Assembly: GCA_003224145.1 (NCBI GenBank)
Contig: QHYN01000212.1
Location: forward strand, 1 to 38,105
From: Acidobacteriota bacterium
GTDB taxonomy: Bacteria > Acidobacteriota > Terriglobia > Acidiferrales > UBA7541
DNA length: 38,105 nucleotides
Direction: 5' to 3'
Made by a program: the position numbers and the translations under genes. A model generated the notes under the pieces. That model saw only the letters and a list, made by a program, of their open reading frames with translations, did not search any database and had not been told where the DNA came from. Below, in pieces: positions 23,845 through 33,035 of the stretch; the stretch's first letter is position 1; the number at the start of each line of letters is the position of its first letter.

Positions 23845-24019
23845 CCCGACCGGAGTCGGGACAGGTTCCGCTCCGACCTCCTAAGGAAGGGGAGTTAAGC
23901 GAAGAGAGATTCCTCGACTGCGCAGGCCGACATTCCCTGCGCGAATGTAAGAAAAAGTCGGCCTGCTCCGCTCGGAATGACGCTCGCGGGGGCGTTGATG
24001 TCGGAGCTAAAGCTCCGAC
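23845..24019. repeat. Repeat cluster including family B copy 2
   Basis: Three elements follow one another. CCCGAC-CGGA-GTCGGG is at 23845-23860. A family B element is at 23905-23983, with left arm AGAGATTCCTCGACTGCGCA and right arm GTCGGCCTGCTCCGCTCGG then AATGACG. A perfect hairpin GTCGGAGCT-AA-AGCTCCGAC is at 24000-24019. With the family A copy at 23779 they fill the 401-base spacer between the propeller gene and the PIG-L gene. No gene is seen in it. Confidence 0.7.
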
Positions 24020-24085
24020 CCCCATTTGTCGTGCCCCTGCGCGGATTCGCGGAGCGAAACCTTCCTGCGATACCATGAAACCCCT

Positions 24086-25462
24086 ATGAAGAGACTATTT
24101 GGCGTCGTACTCCTTGTTTATCTCTCGGCCAATGCACAGGAGCCGAAGGCGCTGCCGCAGGCGGACGAGAGGTACAAAGCGGACATCCTGGTGGTCGTGG
24201 CCCATCCCGATGATGAAGGGGCGGTGACACCGTACTTGGCGCGGGCGCTCGATGAGCACAAGCGTATCGCCGTGGTGTTTGGCACGCACGGCAGCAGCGG
24301 TTCCAACGAAGTGGGAGCCGAACAGGCGGCGGCGCTCGGTGCAGTGCGCGAGATTGAAGCGCGAAATGCGTTGATGACACTCGGCATAACCAACGCGTGG
24401 TTTCTCGGCGGAAAAGATACGGCCTCGCAGAACGTGCTGCATTCGCTGGCGAATTGGGACCACGGCAAATGCCTCGAACGATTGGTGCGGCTGGTGCGCC
24501 TGACACGACCCGAAGTGATTCTTACTTTTTTGCCGGGCACGTTCATCGGAGAAGATCACGGCGACCATCAAGCGGCGGGCGTGCTGGCGACGGAGTCCTT
24601 TGATTTGGCGGGCGATCCCGCAGTGTTTCCCGAGCAGGTTGCCGGACCTATGAAACGCCTGGAACCGCTTCTGGAAAACCTTCGGCCGTGGCAGCCTAAG
24701 AAGCTTTATTACTTTCCGGATGCAGAGCGCGAAGATATTTTTCGAGGGAAAGGTCCGGCCTATTCCGTGAAAGAAATATCGAAATTAAGCAAGCAACCGT
24801 ACTGGCGCATGGCGCTCGATTCGTTCCGCGCGCACCAGACACAAGCAAAATCGTACCTCGATCAGATCGCGCAGATGGATGAGGCACAGATCGAAAAGAT
24901 GGCCACCTCGAAGAACGGCTGGGGAGAAGATCAGCACTACGTGCTCGGAAAATCTCTGGTTGGCGGGAGCGTGAGCGGAGATATTTTTGAGAGCATTACG
25001 CCGGGCGCGATTGCTTTCGGCCGGCCGGAAGTTGCACCAGAGCCTGCAAAGCCGGAGCTGTCAGTGGAACTTGCCGGCCCCTGGAGTTTCTACGCGGAAT
25101 TCCGCCGCGCCCATGGGCTGACGAATTTGCCTCATCCTGAACCGCCGGAGATCGCCCTGCAGGCACCGGGTACGCTGGTGATTCCGTTGTGGATTCGCAA
25201 TCGAACGGCGAAGACGCAAGAGATTACGCTTTCCGCCGCGTTGCCAGCGGGATGGATCGCGCAAAGCGGCACCTGGAAATTCACGGTGGCAGCGAAACAA
25301 GTGGCGGCTGCGCGAGTGGAAGTGGATCTGCCTGCACCCGCGGAGAACGCAGCAAAGAAACCGGAGCCGCAGGAAGTTACCGTTCGCGCGGAGGCAAATG
25401 GGCAAGTTATCGGAGAGGTGAAAATCCGCGTGGAGCTGCGAAAACACGCGTTGCCGCAGTAG
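24086..25462 (+). CDS. PIG-L family deacetylase, secreted
   Basis: 458 residues from the ATG at 24086, which gives a signal peptide (MKRLFGVVLLVYLSANA). The zinc-binding AHPDDE is at 39-44 and the second motif GEDHGDHQAAG supplies H158 and H161; this is the LmbE/PIG-L fold that removes N-acetyl groups from GlcNAc-type sugars. About 170 residues after the catalytic domain form a beta-sandwich-like region (ITLSAALPAGWIAQ; VTVRAEANGQVIGEV) resembling alpha-galactosidase NEW3-type domains. It therefore probably acts outside the cytoplasm on glycans or glycolipids. The ribosome-binding site is weak. Confidence 0.88.
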   Translation: MKRLFGVVLLVYLSANAQEPKALPQADERYKADILVVVAHPDDEGAVTPYLARALDEHKRIAVVFGTHGSSGSNEVGAEQAAALGAVREIEARNALMTLGITNAWFLGGKDTASQNVLHSLANWDHGKCLERLVRLVRLTRPEVILTFLPGTFIGEDHGDHQAAGVLATESFDLAGDPAVFPEQVAGPMKRLEPLLENLRPWQPKKLYYFPDAEREDIFRGKGPAYSVKEISKLSKQPYWRMALDSFRAHQTQAKSYLDQIAQMDEAQIEKMATSKNGWGEDQHYVLGKSLVGGSVSGDIFESITPGAIAFGRPEVAPEPAKPELSVELAGPWSFYAEFRRAHGLTNLPHPEPPEIALQAPGTLVIPLWIRNRTAKTQEITLSAALPAGWIAQSGTWKFTVAAKQVAAARVEVDLPAPAENAAKKPEPQEVTVRAEANGQVIGEVKIRVELRKHALPQ

Positions 25463-25468
25463 ATGCAA

Positions 25469-26323
25469 TCAGGATTTTTTCTGGCGTGCGGCTTCCATTT
25501 TCTCCCAGGCAGCTTCAGGCAAGACCAGCAGGTCGTTGAATTCTCCGGCACCCCGCAGCCATTGTCCGCCGTCGATCACCACGCATTCGCCGTTGATGTA
25601 CTCCGCCATATCGCTGATGAGGAATGCGGCGAGATTGGCCAATTCCTCGTGGCGGCCGAAGCGCTTCATGGGATGCTTGTCTTTGGCATGTTCTTCGAAT
25701 TGTTTCGAAGGCATCAGGCGCGACCACGCCCCTTCGGTGGGAAACGGGCCCGGAGCGATGGCGTTGAGTCGGATGTGATATTTGGCCCATTCGACAGCCA
25801 GCGAAGTGGTGAGCGCCAGAACTCCGGCTTTGGCGCAGGCCGAAGGCACGACGAAGCCCGAGCCACAATTCGCGGCCGCATAAGTCGTCACGATGTTCAA
25901 TACGTTCCCCCCGAGCTTTTGAGAAATCCAGCGCTTGCCGAAGACCTGCGTGCAGTGAAAGGAGCCGTTCAACACGATATCAACGACGGCGTCGAATGCA
26001 TTGGGGCTGAGTTTTTCTGTGCGGGCCATGAAATTACCCGCGGCGTTGTTGACGAGGGTGTTGATTTCGCCGAACTGCTCCTCGGCTTTCGCCGCGGCGG
26101 CTTCGACGGCGGCATAGTCACGGACATCGCAAGTGGTGTAGGCGGCGGCGCCGCCTAGCCGGAGGATCTCATCGCACGTTTCGCGCAAGGGATCTTCGCG
26201 CCGGCCGACGAGGAACAGGCGAGCACCCAATTGAGCAAACCGCAGGGCCATGGATCGGCCGAGCCCGGTGCCGCCTCCTGTGAGGAAGATGGCCCGGCCT
26301 TTCAGTAAATCTTGTTGAAACAC
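25469..26323 (-). CDS. SDR family oxidoreductase, 2,4-dienoyl-CoA reductase-like
   Basis: 284 residues from a GTG at 26323. The Rossmann motif is TGGGTGLGRS (15-24) and NNAAGN is at 92-97. GSGFVVPSACAKAG followed by SLAVEWAKYHIRLNAIAPGP closely follows mitochondrial 2,4-dienoyl-CoA reductase (DECR1), as does APGPFPTEGAWSRL. In that family the catalytic pair is a Tyr in TTIYAETGSGF and the Lys after PSASA; here they are Y148 and K165, with two extra residues between them. The standard SDR YxxxK Tyr is replaced by Ser161, as expected for this subgroup. It probably reduces dienoyl-CoA with NADPH in unsaturated fatty acid oxidation. Confidence 0.88.
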   Translation of the reverse strand: MFQQDLLKGRAIFLTGGGTGLGRSMALRFAQLGARLFLVGRREDPLRETCDEILRLGGAAAYTTCDVRDYAAVEAAAAKAEEQFGEINTLVNNAAGNFMARTEKLSPNAFDAVVDIVLNGSFHCTQVFGKRWISQKLGGNVLNIVTTYAAANCGSGFVVPSACAKAGVLALTTSLAVEWAKYHIRLNAIAPGPFPTEGAWSRLMPSKQFEEHAKDKHPMKRFGRHEELANLAAFLISDMAEYINGECVVIDGGQWLRGAGEFNDLLVLPEAAWEKMEAARQKKS

Positions 26324-26495
26324 AAATCACCGCCTCGCCCGAGCGATCCATGGTGGTCCGCTCGTGAGAAGCGCGATTCTAGACCATCGGGAAGAATCTG
26401 GCGCCTTTTTTCAAACGACGACTGTGGGAAAGACGATGCTTCGATACAGCGCCAATAATGGCGATCTGCAGGGTTTTCTTCTCCGTTCCAGAAAC

Positions 26496-27392
26496 CTATT
26501 CGCCAGGTTCTCGGGGGCCCATTCGTGCCGGGACGATGTGGCCCGTGGCCTTGGCGTATTCCGCGGCGTAAAGCGGGCTCTCGGGAAATTCCTCGGTCAA
26601 CTCGCGCAGGAGTTTCCGCGCCAAGGCGTTTTGTTTCTCGCGGCGAGCCGCAAGGGCCAGCATGATTTTGGCGAACGGCCGGAGATAGCGGCCGTTCTCC
26701 GCAGTGTTGGCGACTTGCTGCATGCCGAGCTTTTTGTCGCCGTGAATTCCGCCAAACCAAAGAGCGAAGCGGAAACCAGGGTTCAGCGAGCCAATGATGT
26801 AATTGGCGATGCCGGGCGCGATGTACGCGTCAGCAGCATCGGGATGCCGGGCGAGCAACTGCTTGGCGTAATCATTGGCCTCTTTCATGCGCTTCAGGCC
26901 GTCGAGATGCTTTTTTTCTAAAATCGACAACGCGTCGGACTCCATTCCGGCGGACAGCGTCAGCGCAAAGAGAGCTTCGCCGTCTTTGGGATTCGTTTTC
27001 TGGCGTTCGTGGGCGAGTTGGCGGGCTTGCGCGAGCGCTTCGCGGAAATGACTCATGCGCTCGGGGGCGGGTTTGCCGTCGATGCCATGCAAGAATTTCT
27101 TTTCGTTGAGGAAGAAATCGCTGCTCAGCACGCCCTGGCGGTACAACTCCTCGAAGAGATAGCTGGCGGCGATGGCCACCTGGCCGAAGGGCTCGTCTGG
27201 ATTGCGAGATTCCCAGTTGGCAAAAGCTTTGCGGGCTTCGGTGAATTTCTGCTCGTAGAGCAGCCGAAAACCAGAGCTAATTTCCGGCACATTGGTGAAT
27301 GCAGGCGACTCCAGGTCTCCCTCGGGACGCGCATGCGCGAGACCCGAGGTCAACAAGAGAAGAGATGAGAGGCTGAAGGTTCGCCAACGCAT
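26496..27392 (-). CDS. Exported TPR-like protein in the polyketide operon
   Basis: 298 residues from the ATG at 27392; the frame to 27707 overlaps the methyltransferase gene and is not used. A signal peptide is evident (RWRTFSLSSLLLLTSGLAHA). Helical repeats follow: SSGFRLLYEQKFTEARKAF, EPFGQVAIAASYLFEELYRQ, EALFALTLSAGMESDALS and LARHPDAADAYIAPGIANYI. The final part (YLRPFAKIMLALAARREKQN, ALARKLLRELTEEFPESPLY) is TPR-like. No enzyme motif is seen. It begins 14 bases after the methyltransferase stop, so it should be co-transcribed with the polyketide synthase. Its job might be scaffold or lipid handling; that is a guess. Confidence 0.75.
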   Translation of the reverse strand: MRWRTFSLSSLLLLTSGLAHARPEGDLESPAFTNVPEISSGFRLLYEQKFTEARKAFANWESRNPDEPFGQVAIAASYLFEELYRQGVLSSDFFLNEKKFLHGIDGKPAPERMSHFREALAQARQLAHERQKTNPKDGEALFALTLSAGMESDALSILEKKHLDGLKRMKEANDYAKQLLARHPDAADAYIAPGIANYIIGSLNPGFRFALWFGGIHGDKKLGMQQVANTAENGRYLRPFAKIMLALAARREKQNALARKLLRELTEEFPESPLYAAEYAKATGHIVPARMGPREPGE

Positions 27393-27406
27393 GGGAGCAA
27401 TTCTCT

Positions 27407-27979
27407 TCAAAAGAGGCCGGGCAAGAAACGGGGCTTGTGCCCCATGGCGGCGCGATATTCGGGATTGGCCATGAGCACGCCTTCTTCCGCTCGGATACGC
27501 ATGGACAACGCAGCGGCATAAACCAGCGAGGTTACGACCGCGGTAATCCATGCCGTGTGGATCAGCGGAAGCGAAATCATCTCCAGGATCACTCCGGTGT
27601 AATTGGGGTGCCGCACGAAACGAAACGGCCCTGTGGTCACAACACCGAGTTGCGTCGAGTCCATGACTTGCACGCTCCAGAGGTCGCCCAGGGTCCGAAC
27701 GACCCACAGCCGCACTAAGTTAGATGCAAGAAATAGCGCGAGCATCAGCCCTCCCAGGAGCGGAAGAAACGGGCGCTTGAGCAAAACGACTTCGGCGGCG
27801 GCGCCGACCAGCACGCCGGTGTGAACGGCCACCATCCACTTGAAGTGCGGCTCCGGGACGCGCACAGCCCCGCCGGCCAGCATGCGTTGCTGATGCTGCC
27901 GCGAGATTCTCAGCTCTACGAGGCGGAGCAGTCCCACCGCGGCGAGCAAAGCCAGGTAGAGATAGACGCTCAGGCCCAT
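27407..27979 (-). CDS. ICMT-family membrane methyltransferase
   Basis: 190 residues from the ATG at 27979, overlapping the polyketide synthase stop by 10 bases. It has several membrane segments (YLYLALLAAVGLLRLVEL; VAVHTGVLVGAAAEVVLL; LLGGLMLALFLASNLVRL; TAWITAVVTSLVYAAAL). The SAM-binding signature of the isoprenylcysteine carboxyl methyltransferase family is GPFRFVRHPNYTGV (117-130) with RAEEGVL in the C-terminal helix. Small proteins of this family next to type III polyketide synthases (BpsB in Bacillus, SrsB in Streptomyces) O-methylate alkylpyrones or alkylresorcinols, so this is the likely role. It acts in the membrane. Confidence 0.88.
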   Translation of the reverse strand: MGLSVYLYLALLAAVGLLRLVELRISRQHQQRMLAGGAVRVPEPHFKWMVAVHTGVLVGAAAEVVLLKRPFLPLLGGLMLALFLASNLVRLWVVRTLGDLWSVQVMDSTQLGVVTTGPFRFVRHPNYTGVILEMISLPLIHTAWITAVVTSLVYAAALSMRIRAEEGVLMANPEYRAAMGHKPRFLPGLF

Positions 27980-29064
27980 TGGAGCAACAGAAATTCGGCG
28001 CTGAACCCAGGACCGAAGGCGGCTGCGAGGGCATATTCGCCGTCCTGAAGCGGCCGCTTCTCGAGCCATTCCTGGAGGATGAAAAGAATGGTGGCGCTGG
28101 AGAGGTTTCCGACGTTGCCGAGGATGTCCCACGATGGCTTCGTGTCGCACTTGCACAAGCCCAGCTCGGATTCGATGTTTGCGAGCAAACGCGCTCCGCC
28201 CGGATGCAGAATCCAGCCCTTGATGTCTTCTCGTTTTCGGCCGTTGCGCTGGAGAAAACCCTCAACCAGCCCGCGGATTTTCCCCCCGATCATTTCCGGA
28301 ACCTCTTTGTCCAACAGAATATGGAAACCGGAATCGCGGAGATCAAATCCCATCGCGTAGAGTGAATCAGGAAAAGTGTAAGTTTCCGAAACGAGAATTT
28401 TCGGCCCGCGCGCTTCTTTTCCACTGACGATCACGGCGGCCGCGCCATCTCCAAAAAGAATCGAAGAAATCAGATTGGCCTGGGAACTGTCCTTTCGCTG
28501 AAAGGTGAGCGAGGGCAATTCCACAGAGATGATCAGGACGTTTCCGCCCGGATGTGCTTTCAGATAATCGGCTGCGCGGCCCAGCGCCATGGCTCCTGCG
28601 GCGCAGCCCAACTCGGTGAACGGCATGCGGCGGACATTCGGGCGAAACCCCATCATATGGATGAGGTGCGCGTCGAGCGAAGGAATCATGAATCCGGTGC
28701 AGGAGACGGTGATGATGAGATCAATGTCCTCCGGCTTGAGCCCGGCGCGTTCAAGACATTTTTCTGCAGCCTCGCGGCCGAGCTTCACCGCGTGTTCGAT
28801 GTACTCGTTGTTGGTTTTCGACAGGGCGCGCGGCTCGATGGTGTAATCGATGGGAAAGATGGAATGCCGTTTGTGAACCTGCGCGTTGTCGACAATGCTC
28901 ATCATAGCTTCGAGGCGCCGCTCGGGGATGTCGAAAACGCGGCCCATGTAATACTTTACGTCGTCGCGAGTGATGGTGTGGGGCGGAAGCGCCGTAGCGG
29001 TCGCGGCAATGGTCGGATGCGCTGCTCCGGCAGCTTCTTTGGGAGAGTTGCTCGGCGAATCCAT
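27970..29064 (-). CDS. Type III polyketide synthase (chalcone synthase-like)
   Basis: 364 residues from the ATG at 29064 (GAGGAG 4 bases upstream). The catalytic triad is complete: C154 in ELGCAAGA, H286 in GWILHPGG and N319 in GNVGNLSSAT. FGDGAAAVIV is also conserved. Bacterial members with an ICMT-type partner gene (BpsA-BpsB, SrsA-SrsB) condense a long-chain acyl-CoA with malonyl-CoA to alkylpyrones or alkylresorcinols. The same arrangement, with a 10-base overlap, is seen here, so an alkyl-polyketide lipid is likely; chain length and ring type cannot be read from sequence. The divergent hydrolase gene starts 276 bases away. Confidence 0.9.
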   Translation of the reverse strand: MDSPSNSPKEAAGAAHPTIAATATALPPHTITRDDVKYYMGRVFDIPERRLEAMMSIVDNAQVHKRHSIFPIDYTIEPRALSKTNNEYIEHAVKLGREAAEKCLERAGLKPEDIDLIITVSCTGFMIPSLDAHLIHMMGFRPNVRRMPFTELGCAAGAMALGRAADYLKAHPGGNVLIISVELPSLTFQRKDSSQANLISSILFGDGAAAVIVSGKEARGPKILVSETYTFPDSLYAMGFDLRDSGFHILLDKEVPEMIGGKIRGLVEGFLQRNGRKREDIKGWILHPGGARLLANIESELGLCKCDTKPSWDILGNVGNLSSATILFILQEWLEKRPLQDGEYALAAAFGPGFSAEFLLLQWA

Positions 29065-29340
29065 CAGTCTCCTCAGAGTGCAAAGATAAAGCTAGTGGCT
29101 GGCCACCATGTGAGCCATTTGGATGCAACACCCTTCCGAGCGGGCTGCTATGGTGACCATGACTTTACAACATTTCATGCAAGAACCGCACTATTTTGCA
29201 TGGGCTCCGCGTGGCCAATTCCCCGATCACGCTGGCCTTGATTCGGAGACCGCCATCGCACGCGTAATATTCCTCGAATTGGTGGCGCTGGCCATTCTTC
29301 CCTGCGTAAAATGCCCGAGGAGTGCCGGATGGAGGCTTTT

Positions 29341-30921
29341 GTGATTCGTCAATTCGTTTTATCTCTCCTCCTGTTGGTGATTACGAATCTGTCGGCGGCG
29401 GGCCAGCAAGCACCACCTTTCGCGACAGCCGAAGGCAATTTCGTCGCCAAGAATTTCAAATTTCAATCGGGAGAATCCTTGCCGGGGCTGCGCCTTCATT
29501 ACACGACGTTGGGGAAGCCCGCGCGCGACGCGCAAGGCCGCGTCACCAATGCGGTCTTGATTCTGCACGGCACCGGCGGCACCGGTCATCAATTCCTTCA
29601 ACCCATTTTTGCGGCCGAACTGTTCGGGCCGGGGCAACTCCTCGACGCTTCGCGCTACTACATCATTCTTCCCGACGGCATCGGCCATGGAGAATCCTCA
29701 AAGCCCAGCGACGGGCTGCACGCGCGCTTTGCGCAATACGACTACGACGACATGGTTGCCGCGCATCATCGCTTGCTCACCGAAGGGCTGGGCGTGAATC
29801 ATTTGCGCCTGGTCATGGGCACTTCGATGGGCTGCATGCATTCCTTTGTGTGGGGAGAGACGTATCCCGATTTCATGGATGCATTGATGCCACTCGCTTG
29901 CCTGCCCGTACAAATCGCAGGACGCAACCGAGTGTGGCGAAAAATGGTGATGGACGCGATTCGCAACGATCCGGAATGGAAGGACGGGGAATATTCTTCG
30001 GAGCCGCAGCAGGCGCTGCGCACGGCGCTCGATCTGTTGCTGATTGCGGGTAGCGCGCCGCCGCACATGCAGAAAACTTACCCGACGCGCGATGCCGCAG
30101 ACAAATACCTCGACGATTATTCCAAGATGCGCTCTGCCGGCCTGGATGCGAACGACCTGTTGTACGCGGTGAACGCGTCGCGCAATTACGACCCTTCGCC
30201 GCAGCTTGAAAAAATCACCGCGCCGGTGATGTATATCAACTCCGCGGACGATTTTATCAATCCGCCGGAACTAGGCGTCGCCGAACGCGAGATCAAAAAG
30301 GTGAAAAACGGTCGTTTCGTCTTGCTGCCCATCAGCGACGAAACGCGCGGCCACGGCACCCACACCCGCGCCGCCGTCTGGAAGCAATACCTGGAAGAAC
30401 TGATGAACCGCTCAGCGGATGCCCATCGCCCGACGAGGGTTGCGGAGGAAACAATGAAATCGTCGAATGCAGCGACAGCCGAGGCGGAACTTCAGGCAGT
30501 GGAGAACGAGCGGCACAAAGCCAGCGTCGAGGGAGACTCAGACAAAATCGCCAGCATCATGACTGATGATTATCTGCAGACCGACATTTACGGGCACGTG
30601 CAGAACAAGGCCACATGGCTGGACGAATATTTCAAACCCCTCGCCCAGTTGATCAAAGCCGGCAAATTCCGTTGGGAGGTGTTTGAAGAGAAGGACGCGC
30701 AATTTCGCGTGCACGGCGACAACGCGATTGTTGTGGGCGACCTGGAGCTAAAGGGTGTGGGTGCTCGGCTGAACCGCGAACGGCATACCTGGGAAGCCGA
30801 TCCGAATGCGAGTTTTGGTGGAACGCTGCGATTTACACATGTTTATGTTCGGCGCGACGGCAGATGGCTGCTTGCCGCGCTTCACAACTCCGTGCCTCAG
30901 CCGATGACAACCGGCAAGTAA
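29341..30921 (+). CDS. Secreted alpha/beta hydrolase fused to a DUF4440/SnoaL domain
   Basis: 526 residues. The start is the GTG at 29341, 5 bases after GGAGG; an ATG at 29329 lacks such spacing. A signal peptide is clear (MIRQFVLSLLLLVITNLSAA). Residues 45-355 form a MetX-like alpha/beta hydrolase with the nucleophile S162 in MGTSMGCMH, an acid in YINSADDFINP (D303 or D304) and H338 in RGHGTH. From about 372, MKSSNAATAEAELQAVENER opens an NTF2-like DUF4440 domain that ends GGTLRFTHVYVRRDGRWLLA. The second half has its own ribosome-binding site (see the next entry). Despite the MetX likeness, export argues against a role in methionine synthesis. Confidence 0.85.
   Translation: MIRQFVLSLLLLVITNLSAAGQQAPPFATAEGNFVAKNFKFQSGESLPGLRLHYTTLGKPARDAQGRVTNAVLILHGTGGTGHQFLQPIFAAELFGPGQLLDASRYYIILPDGIGHGESSKPSDGLHARFAQYDYDDMVAAHHRLLTEGLGVNHLRLVMGTSMGCMHSFVWGETYPDFMDALMPLACLPVQIAGRNRVWRKMVMDAIRNDPEWKDGEYSSEPQQALRTALDLLLIAGSAPPHMQKTYPTRDAADKYLDDYSKMRSAGLDANDLLYAVNASRNYDPSPQLEKITAPVMYINSADDFINPPELGVAEREIKKVKNGRFVLLPISDETRGHGTHTRAAVWKQYLEELMNRSADAHRPTRVAEETMKSSNAATAEAELQAVENERHKASVEGDSDKIASIMTDDYLQTDIYGHVQNKATWLDEYFKPLAQLIKAGKFRWEVFEEKDAQFRVHGDNAIVVGDLELKGVGARLNRERHTWEADPNASFGGTLRFTHVYVRRDGRWLLAALHNSVPQPMTTGK
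30444..30456 (+). promoter_or_regulatory. Internal ribosome-binding site and ATG before the DUF4440 half
   Basis: GGAGG (30444-30448) stands 5 bases before ATG (30454-30456), in frame, exactly where the DUF4440 domain starts (codon 372). It could yield a separate protein of about 155 residues without a signal peptide. It may also be a remnant of an ancestral two-gene arrangement. Confidence 0.55.
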
Positions 30922-30949
30922 GAAAGCAGAACGGTGAGAGGCTCACCTT

Positions 30950-32785
30950 TTATCCCGCGGCTTCCTGGCTGGCGCGGATTTCCTGCCAGCGGCGTGGGCG
31001 CTTGTTGGCATTCAACACTTTTTTGCGCAAGCGGATGGTCTTCGGCGTGATCTCCACGTATTCGTCGTCGGCGATGAATTCGATGGCCTGCTCGAGGCTC
31101 AGCTCGCGGTGCGGAATCAGCCGGATGGCTTCGTCCGCGCTCGAGGAGCGCATGTTGGTCTGCTTCTTTTCCTTGGTCACGTTCACGTCCATGTCCTGCT
31201 CGCGCGAATTTTCGCCGAGGATCATGCCTTCGTAGACGTCCACGCCGGGACCCACAAACAGGTCGCCCCGTTCCTGCAAGTTCCACAGCGCGAACGCTGT
31301 CGAGACCCCCGCGCGATCCGCGACCAGCGCGCCCGTCGGACGCAGCGCCATTTCCCCGCCATATTCCGTCCAGCCTTCGAAGATCGAGTGAATCAGCGCC
31401 GTGCCGCGAGTATCCGTCAGCAACTGGCTGCGCAATCCAATCAGGCCGCGCGACGGAATCTTGAAGTCCAGCCGCACGCGCCCCGAGCCGTGATTGCTCA
31501 TCTTGGTCATCTCGCCGCGGCGGCCGCCGATGGTTTCCATGATGATGCCGATGAACTTCTCAGGGATGTCGATCACCAGGCGCTCGACCGGCTCGAGCTT
31601 CATTCCGTTTTCCGTGCGGGTGACGATTTCCGGCTTGCCCACCATCAATTCGAAGCCTTCGCGCCGCATTGTTTCGATCAAGATCGCGAGCTGCAACTCG
31701 CCGCGCCCCAGCACGCGAAACGATTCCGGCGTGTCCGTATCTTCCACACGAATGGAAACGTTGGTCAGCAGCTCCTTCTGAAGCCGGTCGCGCAGGTCGC
31801 GGGAGGTCAGGTAATTTCCTTCGCGGCCGGACAGCGGACCGTTGTTGACGGTGAAAATCATCGCTAGCGTTGGCTCGTCGATTAGCAGGGGCTCAAGCGG
31901 GGCAGGGTTTTCGAGCGAAGTCACGCTCTCGCCGATCTGAATCCCCTCCACACCGGCGATGGCCACGATATCGCCCGCAGGGACGCTCTCCGCCTCGTCC
32001 CGCTCCAGTCCGCGGAAGGTAAAAAGCTTGGTGATTTTCGTCGGCTCGATTTTTCCGTTCAACTTGCCGATGCCCACTTCTGAACCGCGGTGCAGCGTGC
32101 CGTTGAAGACGCGCCCAATGGCAATTCTTCCCAGAAAGTCGCTGTAATCAAGGTTCAGCACCTGGATTTGCAGTACGCCGCCGGGATCGCCCGTTGGAGC
32201 CGGGATATGCTCCACGATGGCTTCGAAGAGCGGCAGCAAGTCTTTGGAAGGATCTCCCTGTTTGCGGTGCGCGACGCCCTCGCGCGCATTGGTGTAAATC
32301 ACCGGGAAGTCAAGCTGGTCTTCGGTGGCGTCGAGATCGATGAACAAATCGTAGATTTCGTCGAGAACTTCCTTGGGGCGGGCGTCGCCTCTGTCAATCT
32401 TGTTCAGCACAATCACCGGAGGCAGCTTTGCCGCCAATGCTTTTTGCAGCACGTAGCGCGTTTGCGGCAACGGGCCTTCGCTGGCGTCCACAAGAACGAC
32501 CACGCCATCGACCAATCGCAACGCGCGCTCGACTTCCCCACCGAAATCGCTGTGGCCAGGAGTATCCACGATGTTGATTTTCGTGCCGCGAAAAAAGAGC
32601 GCGGTGTTCTTCGCCAGAATGGTGATGCCGCGCTCGCGCTCCAGTTCGTTGGAATCCATCACGCGCTCGACAACCGCTTCGTTGGCGCGGAAAATGCCGC
32701 TCTGCCTCAGCATGGCGTCGACCAAGGTGGTTTTGCCGTGGTCCACGTGCGCGATGATGGCGATGTTGCGAATTGCTTGGCTCAT
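30950..32785 (-). CDS. typA: Ribosome-associated GTPase TypA/BipA
   Basis: 611 residues, the normal length. G1 is AHVDHGKTT (12-20), switch I has [10 protein letters not shown]3 is [16 protein letters not shown] and G4 is NKID. The BipA-specific C-terminal part is present ([51 protein letters not shown]). It is a translation GTPase of the EF-G family that binds 70S ribosomes and supports 50S assembly and stress or cold adaptation. It converges on the hydrolase-DUF4440 gene with 28 bases between stops. The ribosome-binding site is GAGGATC, close to the ATG. Confidence 0.96.
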   Translation of the reverse strand: MSQAIRNIAIIAHVDHGKTTLVDAMLRQSGIFRANEAVVERVMDSNELERERGITILAKNTALFFRGTKINIVDTPGHSDFGGEVERALRLVDGVVVLVDASEGPLPQTRYVLQKALAAKLPPVIVLNKIDRGDARPKEVLDEIYDLFIDLDATEDQLDFPVIYTNAREGVAHRKQGDPSKDLLPLFEAIVEHIPAPTGDPGGVLQIQVLNLDYSDFLGRIAIGRVFNGTLHRGSEVGIGKLNGKIEPTKITKLFTFRGLERDEAESVPAGDIVAIAGVEGIQIGESVTSLENPAPLEPLLIDEPTLAMIFTVNNGPLSGREGNYLTSRDLRDRLQKELLTNVSIRVEDTDTPESFRVLGRGELQLAILIETMRREGFELMVGKPEIVTRTENGMKLEPVERLVIDIPEKFIGIIMETIGGRRGEMTKMSNHGSGRVRLDFKIPSRGLIGLRSQLLTDTRGTALIHSIFEGWTEYGGEMALRPTGALVADRAGVSTAFALWNLQERGDLFVGPGVDVYEGMILGENSREQDMDVNVTKEKKQTNMRSSSADEAIRLIPHRELSLEQAIEFIADDEYVEITPKTIRLRKKVLNANKRPRRWQEIRASQEAAG

Positions 32786-32853
32786 GATCCTCGTTCTTCG
32801 TGGCGCTCGTGCGCCAACTCCTGTAAAGACAGAAATGGCTGCTGAAACAACCA

Positions 32854-32956
32854 GTGCCGTTCCAACTTGCTAGTGCGAATTTCAGAGAGCTGGACAAATT
32901 CGCGGGAGTAGTTCAGCAGACGTTCCAACGATTTAGCTCAAAAGTTGGAACGGCAC
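32854..32956. promoter_or_regulatory. Three-armed GTTCCAAC structure between typA and the CocE gene
   Basis: GTGCCGTTCCAACTT (32854-32868) and AAGTTGGAACGGCAC (32942-32956) are a perfect 15-bp inverted repeat. A third arm, CGTTCCAAC (32921-32929), can pair with the same right arm (32944-32952) as a 9-bp hairpin with a 14-base loop. The two hairpins exclude each other. No T-run follows. It lies 69 bases upstream of the typA ATG. Confidence 0.65.
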
Positions 32957-33035
32957 GAGCAGCCGGACGAATCTCCTTCTTCGTACTATCGGAACCCGAA
33001 GCACTCGGGATCAGCTTCTCAGGTGCGGTTTCCTG

